A stretch of DNA of 64,000 bases, taken from positions 54,694 through 118,693 of the forward strand of contig JAHZEL010000001.1 in assembly GCA_019421865.1 (NCBI GenBank), given 5' to 3'. The stretch is from Desulfovibrionaceae bacterium. GTDB taxonomy: Bacteria; Desulfobacterota; Desulfovibrionia; Desulfovibrionales; Desulfovibrionaceae. Of the stretch, positions 59,526 to 64,000 are shown piece after piece. Under the pieces are notes generated by a model. It did not search any database and was not told the DNA's origin. It worked only from the letters and a program-made list of their open reading frames with translations. A program made the position numbers and the translations under genes. Position 1 is the stretch's first letter, and each line of letters starts with the position of its first letter.

Positions 59526-60985
59526 AAAGGACGATGGCGGCATTTATGACGGCGCTGATGCTTTCCGGATGCAGTTTCGCCCCGGACTATCACAGGCCGC
59601 AGACGGATCTTCCCGCCGCCTGGCCGGAGGGAGGCGGAGAAGAGGCTCCGCTTGCCCGGGAGTGGTGGCGGCGCTTCAACGATGAAACGCTGAACGCGCT
59701 CGTGCAGCGGGCGCTTGTCGGAAACCGGGATCTGGAGCAGGCGCTGGCCCGCGTGGACATGGCGCGCGCCGCGCTCGGCATGGCCCGCGCGGATCTGTTT
59801 CCTCAGCTTTCGGCGCAGGGCAGCGGCGAGAGGGCGAAGAGCAGCGCGGACGCATCCGCCTCCTACGGAACCATGAAGGCCCTCGGCGCGCTGGAGGAGC
59901 GCGTGAACGCGCTTGACGGACGGGGTTTCGCCGTTCCCGCCCCCTCGCGCACGGATACGCTGTGGAGCGGAGCCGTGCAGGCCGCCTGGGAGCTGGACTT
60001 CTGGGGGCGTTACCGCAACCTTGAGGCCGAAGCTCGGGAAAAGCTGCTCTCTGCGCAGCAGGCGCAGCGGGCGATGGAACTTTCGCTGGCCGGGCAGGTC
60101 TGTTCGGCCTATTTCGATGTGCTGAACTACCGGGCGCAGCGGGCGCTGACCGAGCGTACGCTGGCGGTGCGGGAGCATTATGCGGCGCTTTATGAAGTGC
60201 GGTATGCCGAAGGCGCGATCAGCGAGGCGGACATTCTTCAGGTCCGCACGCAGGTGGATGATCTGAAGGATTCGCTTTCGCAGGCGAAAACACGTCTGGA
60301 GCAGGCCGAAGGCGCGCTCCTTCTTTTGACGGGCGCTTCTCCGGCGGAGATTTTTTCGGGAACAACGGAGCCGGGCCGGGAGCTTGAGGCGTTTGCCGCC
60401 GCGCCGGTTCTTCCGGCGGGACTGCCTTCGGCGCTTCTTGAGAGGCGGCCCGACATTCTTTCCGCCGAGGCGGCGCTTCGTGCCGCGCACTTTCAGGTGG
60501 GCGTTGCCCGGGCGGCCTTTTTTCCGTCCATTTCCCTCACGGGCAGCTTCGGTACGGCCGGCAGCGAGCTCGATGAACTGTTCTCGGGCCCTTCCAGAAC
60601 CTGGAGCTTCGGCGGCAACGTGGGGCTGCCGCTTCTGACCTTCGGCCGGACCATGAGCGGCGTGCGTCAGGCGGAAGCGGAAGTGCGGGAGGCCGCGGCA
60701 GCCTACGAGCTTGCCGTGCAGCAGGCCTTTTCCGACATCCGTTCCGCGCTGGCTGCGCAGAAGGGCGCGGCAGAGAGCGTGACGAGCCTTGAAGAGGCGG
60801 TGCGGCGCATGGAACGGGCGGCCGAACTGGCAAGGCTGCGCTATGCGGCGGGATACGCGCCGTATCTGGACGTTCTGGAAGCGGAGCGCACGCTTTACGC
60901 CTCGCAGATGCAGCTGGCTTCCCGCCGGGCGGCGCAGCTTTCCGCGGTGGCGCAGGTATGCGTGGCTCTCGGCGGGGGATGGTAG
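59522..60985 (+). CDS. RND efflux outer-membrane factor lipoprotein (OprM/NodT family)
   Basis: 487 residues; start overlaps the permease stop codon (ATGA). Lipobox LSGC near residue 17. Two TolC-type repeats, each with the ELDFWGRYRN- and AAFFPSISLTGSFG-type motifs, that form the barrel and periplasmic helices. Exit duct for the RND pump. No regulator gene of TetR or MarR type adjoins the three-gene operon. Confidence 0.93.
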   Translation: MKRTMAAFMTALMLSGCSFAPDYHRPQTDLPAAWPEGGGEEAPLAREWWRRFNDETLNALVQRALVGNRDLEQALARVDMARAALGMARADLFPQLSAQGSGERAKSSADASASYGTMKALGALEERVNALDGRGFAVPAPSRTDTLWSGAVQAAWELDFWGRYRNLEAEAREKLLSAQQAQRAMELSLAGQVCSAYFDVLNYRAQRALTERTLAVREHYAALYEVRYAEGAISEADILQVRTQVDDLKDSLSQAKTRLEQAEGALLLLTGASPAEIFSGTTEPGRELEAFAAAPVLPAGLPSALLERRPDILSAEAALRAAHFQVGVARAAFFPSISLTGSFGTAGSELDELFSGPSRTWSFGGNVGLPLLTFGRTMSGVRQAEAEVREAAAAYELAVQQAFSDIRSALAAQKGAAESVTSLEEAVRRMERAAELARLRYAAGYAPYLDVLEAERTLYASQMQLASRRAAQLSAVAQVCVALGGGW

Positions 60986-61064
60986 CGGAAGGCCGTGGCG
61001 CAAGGCGGGGAAGGCCCGGCGAAAAGTGGCGCAAAAGTCTGAAACAGGCTCAGAATGCGGCGCG

Positions 61065-61098
61065 AAAAAGGGGCGCTCCCCGAAAAGGGAAGCGCCCC
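61065..61098 (-). terminator. Terminator of the second OYE-type gene
   Basis: On the minus strand GGGGCGCTTCCC-loop-GGGAGCGCCCC is followed by TTTTTCGCG, about 32 bp past the stop codon. It may also hinder readthrough from the RND operon. Confidence 0.7.
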
Positions 61099-61129
61099 CG
61101 TTGCATACTTAAGGCTGTGGAATGCCTTG

Positions 61130-63193
61130 TTACAGAGCGCAGCCGATGCGGCGGCCGTTTTCTATGGCATTGACGATGAGGCTGCCCACTTCGGCGCCGT
61201 TGACGGAGCCGGCCATGTGGACTTCGGGCACGAAGCCTTCAATGCTGTTCTTGAGGGAGAGATCCGGCACCTGAGAGGTGAGCACCATGACGGAGTCGCC
61301 TTCGGCCAGATGTTCTCTGCCGTCCTTGTCCAGATAGACGACGCCCTTGGAGGTGATTTCCTTGAACGTGACTTCGGTGTGGGCCGTGATGCCGCGCTTT
61401 TCAAACCAGGGGCGCACCCTGTCCATGTAGCGGGGCGGGATACCCTTGCCGAGTTCCGCACCGTCTTCGAGCACGCAGACTTCGCGGCCGCGCTTGTTCA
61501 GGAAGATGGCGCCCTGCACGCCCTCGATCTTGCCGCCGATGATGACGACGCGTCTGCCGATGGGCAGGAAGATCTTGGTGAGCTTGTGCAGAAGGTCGGG
61601 GCCGAAGACCACGAGAGGCAGCTTGACCTGCTTGCTCAGCGAGTTGACGCCGCTCACGTTTCTGCCGTTCACACCGGGCAGGCCGGGCAGGGTGTACAGA
61701 CCGCCCGTGGCGATGACCACGGCGTCGGGAGCTTCGCGACGCACATAGTCCGCATCCACGGTGGTGTTCAGACGGATGTCCACCGGCAGCTTGGCGAGCT
61801 GACCCGTGTAGTAGGGCACGATGGAGCGGATGTCTTCCACGTCGGAGCCCTTGATCATGGAGGCGAGGGGCAGCTTGCCGCCGAGGGTGCGGCTCTTTTC
61901 GCAGAGAATGACCTTATGACCGCGCATGGCCGCCACGCGGGCGGTTTCCATGCCGGCGGGGCCGCCGCCGATGATGAGCACCTTCTTGGGCTTGTCGGTC
62001 GGCACGATGCGCAGTTCGGCTTCGCGGCCCATGGCGGGATTCACGCGGCAGCGACGGGGACGGCCCGCAGGCGGATCTTCGCAGGTGCCGCAGCGCGTGC
62101 AGCGCACGATGTCGTCGATGCGGCCTTCCATGACCTTGTTGGGGAATTCCGGATCGGCCCAGAGATAGCGGCCGAAGGCGATGAGGTCGGCCTTGCCCTG
62201 GGCAAGAACGGCTTCGCCCTTGGTTTCGTCCATGCGGCCCACGGCGATGACGGGAATGGACACGGCCTTCTTGATGGCTTCCGCGCCGGGCACGAGCAGG
62301 CCGAGTCCGCGGTAGTCGTCCATGTAGGGCTTCATGTGAGCTTCCGGCTCGGGATAGGGCCAGTAGTCGGGCAGATAACGGAAGGGCAGGGGGCCGTAGC
62401 CGTAGCCGGACACGCTGATGTAGTTCACGCCGGCCTTTTCAAAGATTTTGGCCGCTTCCACGGCTTCTTCCACGGTGAGACCGCCCTTGGCGCCCCATTC
62501 ATGGCCGTTCATGCGCAGGCCGATGGGGAAATCCGGGCCGAAGCGGCGGCGCAGCTCGGTGATGATCTCCACGATGAGGCGGGTACGGTTTTCCATGTTC
62601 TGGGGGCCGTATTCGTCGTCTCTGTGGTTCCACACGCGGCTCAGGAAGCTTTCCAGATAGTAGCCGTGTGCGCAGTGCACTTCGATGCCGTCGAAGCCGC
62701 AGGCCACCACGCGTTCCGCAGCCTCGAAGTAGAGCTTCTTGTCTTCTTCGATTTCCTCGCGGGTGAGGCCGTGCACGGGCTTGCCGGGGCTGGGGATGTC
62801 GGCGGCGTCCACGGAGGAGGAGCCGACGGGCAGTCCGCCGCCGTGTCCGGCAGCGGCGGAAGGTCCGCCGTGATGCAGCTGGCACATGACCGGGCAGTTG
62901 TGGCTGTGCACACGCTCCACGAGATGCTTCATGCCGGGGATGAAGCGGTCGTCGCTGAGCGCGCCGTAGGGGCCGTAGGGATGGTCGGGTCTCCAGGTGA
63001 TGGCGGAGACGATGAGCAGGCCGACGCCGCCGGCGGCCAGGGCTTCATAGAAGTCCGTGGCGCGGTCGCCGGTGGAGCCGTCCTTTTCAAAGAACCAGCT
63101 CGACTGCGGAGCCTTGACCATGCGGTTGCGAAGCGAAAGCCTGCTGTTGATGGTGATGGGCGCCGTGAGATGAGGGAATGAGGCGTTGCTCAT
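61130..63193 (-). CDS. OYE-type NAD(P)H:flavin oxidoreductase with FeS and FAD domains (second copy)
   Basis: 687 residues. Same architecture as the 20253-22190 gene: FMN barrel with CAHGYYLESFLSRVWNHR, FeS cluster CTRCGTC...CRVNP, FAD motif IGGGPAGMETAR and a further nucleotide-binding region. It is about 40 residues longer and clearly divergent, so it is an old paralogue rather than a recent duplicate. It lies 3 bp after the MFS gene, which suggests that the carrier imports its substrate. The C=C or C-N bond it reduces is unknown. Confidence 0.85.
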   Translation of the reverse strand: MSNASFPHLTAPITINSRLSLRNRMVKAPQSSWFFEKDGSTGDRATDFYEALAAGGVGLLIVSAITWRPDHPYGPYGALSDDRFIPGMKHLVERVHSHNCPVMCQLHHGGPSAAAGHGGGLPVGSSSVDAADIPSPGKPVHGLTREEIEEDKKLYFEAAERVVACGFDGIEVHCAHGYYLESFLSRVWNHRDDEYGPQNMENRTRLIVEIITELRRRFGPDFPIGLRMNGHEWGAKGGLTVEEAVEAAKIFEKAGVNYISVSGYGYGPLPFRYLPDYWPYPEPEAHMKPYMDDYRGLGLLVPGAEAIKKAVSIPVIAVGRMDETKGEAVLAQGKADLIAFGRYLWADPEFPNKVMEGRIDDIVRCTRCGTCEDPPAGRPRRCRVNPAMGREAELRIVPTDKPKKVLIIGGGPAGMETARVAAMRGHKVILCEKSRTLGGKLPLASMIKGSDVEDIRSIVPYYTGQLAKLPVDIRLNTTVDADYVRREAPDAVVIATGGLYTLPGLPGVNGRNVSGVNSLSKQVKLPLVVFGPDLLHKLTKIFLPIGRRVVIIGGKIEGVQGAIFLNKRGREVCVLEDGAELGKGIPPRYMDRVRPWFEKRGITAHTEVTFKEITSKGVVYLDKDGREHLAEGDSVMVLTSQVPDLSLKNSIEGFVPEVHMAGSVNGAEVGSLIVNAIENGRRIGCAL

Positions 63194-63196
63194 GAG

Positions 63197-63844
63197 TCAC
63201 TCCTTTGCGGTTGCGGAAGAGGGGGCCTTTTTTTCTTCCGACCGCAGGCAGAAGAAAACGGCGACAAGAGCGCAGAAGAACATGGTCATGAAGAGTATGA
63301 ACATGACGGCATACTGCGAAATCTGATAGGAACTCTGCCCCGGAGCCTGCCATTCCATGATGCATCCGCTGACAAGCTGAAGGAGGGCGGTTCCTATATA
63401 GCAGTAAATATTGATCATACCGGTGGCGGTGCCCACGATCTGGGAGGGAAATTCATCCTGAATCTTGGCCAGGGCTATGCCGCCGAAGCCGCCGCAGAAA
63501 ATGCCGAACATGAGCGCCCACGCGGGCAGGATGAATTCGGGCAGCACGGGGCTGGGCACGAGAAGAGGCGCGCCCAAGACGAGCGATATGACGCAGGAGA
63601 GCAGCAGCAGGAACTTCTTGGAGAAGGTGCCGCGCTGGGCGATGAATCCGGCAAGGGAGGGGCCGAGCACCGCGCCGAGAGCCATGAAGAAGAGCACGCC
63701 GCCCGCGGCGTCCTTGCTCATGCCGTAGCCCTGAATGAAGTAGGGGCCGGCCCAGAGGCTGGTGATGGCGAAGAACGAGCCGTAAAGGCAGAAGAACCAG
63801 ACGGAAATGCCCCAGTAGGCGGGCTTGCGCACGATGGAGGCCAT
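63197..63844 (-). CDS. MFS transporter, C-terminal half only (truncated or interrupted)
   Basis: 215 residues from an ATG at 63844 without a ribosome site. The sequence begins in a region that looks like the second six-helix half of a major-facilitator protein (AYWGISVWFFCLYGSFFAI, GGVLFFMALGAVLGPSLAGF, GGFGGIALAKIQDEFPSQIVG). The same frame stays open upstream only to a TGA at 63947-63949, after an unusual AT-richer stretch. No N-terminal half can be read in frame before the window ends. It could be a genuine truncation, a frameshift or an assembly edge. 3 bp upstream of the OYE gene. Confidence 0.7.
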   Translation of the reverse strand: MASIVRKPAYWGISVWFFCLYGSFFAITSLWAGPYFIQGYGMSKDAAGGVLFFMALGAVLGPSLAGFIAQRGTFSKKFLLLLSCVISLVLGAPLLVPSPVLPEFILPAWALMFGIFCGGFGGIALAKIQDEFPSQIVGTATGMINIYCYIGTALLQLVSGCIMEWQAPGQSSYQISQYAVMFILFMTMFFCALVAVFFCLRSEEKKAPSSATAKE

Positions 63845-64000
63845 GACGAGCCGCAGGGGAAGAGGCTTCTTTTTCGCGGTGGAAACGGGAATGCTGCGGT
63901 GGATAATGGTTTTGTCGTGGTAGTTGTGCTCATGTTTGTTGTTGGCTCAGAGCTGCGTTTTAATGTGCTTTGCAGTGGATGTGACGTGTTGTAGTTGTAT

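Noticed and set aside
1..64000. tRNA genes, CRISPR arrays, insertion sequences, integrases and prophage genes
   Set aside because: I searched the gaps by eye and found no cloverleaf, regularly spaced repeat or transposase/integrase motif; a tool scan could still find a weak case.

Overview
The window is a GC-rich, densely coded stretch of bacterial chromosome. The gene set best fits a gut-type Desulfovibrionaceae (Desulfovibrio/Bilophila/Mailhella-like): a three-subunit NAD-linked [FeFe] hydrogenase, an EFR1-type flavodoxin-ferredoxin, AGCS and NhaC sodium-coupled carriers, an arylsulfate sulfotransferase operon and Fur-boxed metal genes. The assignment rests on gene content only; there is no rRNA in the window. 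I saw no tRNA gene, CRISPR array, insertion sequence or prophage.

Region by region. 1-1400: 5' end of uvrA, a DUF1992 protein and a glycine-zipper/zinc-knuckle protein. 1419-7559 (minus): an apparent operon of SLC13-type carrier, thioredoxin reductase, thioredoxin and cytoplasmic arylsulfate sulfotransferase, with a CRP-family regulator upstream. 7718-11638 (minus): Na+/alanine-type symporter, half-size EamA carrier and an LtaS-like sulfatase-fold membrane enzyme. 11711-13813: three GTAAC direct-repeat pairs followed by a CpxR/CpxA-like two-component pair. 14036-14785: EFR1 protein. 14845-20181: biotin island (birA diverging from bioB, a bioD-bioA fusion and an SSS symporter). 20253-22190: Old-Yellow-Enzyme-type FeS flavoenzyme.

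22535-28906 is the most unusual part. Two Fur-box promoters drive (i) a MoxR ATPase, a VWA/HExxH protein and a protein of unknown function, and (ii) a small single-span protein, a P-type ATPase with an SCA motif and two accessory membrane proteins. 29007-32961: periplasmic cyclophilin, DUF554 protein, D-2-hydroxyacid dehydrogenase and NhaC/MleN-type antiporter. 33036-37601: HPP protein, a chloramphenicol-acetyltransferase homologue, YitT protein, and a CPC P-type ATPase behind a CsoR-type repressor and operator. 37692-40724: GNAT enzyme, RlmD-type rRNA methyltransferase, a 48-residue membrane peptide and an unknown protein. 40944-45098: hydrogenase hydC-hydB-hydA. 45298-48318: tripartite tricarboxylate transporter. 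48486-54567: infA, DUF4911, LemA, DUF2207, a lipoprotein, coaBC and a coupled unknown. 55136-60985: complete RND efflux operon. 61130-end: second OYE-type flavoenzyme with an MFS carrier of which only the C-terminal half can be read before an in-frame stop near the window edge.

Links between genes: BirA probably represses the bio operon through a GTCAAC/GTTGAC site; Fur probably represses both halves of the 22.5-28.9 kb island; CsoR probably represses the CPC ATPase; the CpxR-like regulator probably binds the GTAAC pairs between itself and the divergent LtaS-like gene. All regulatory assignments are inferred from sequence motifs and position.
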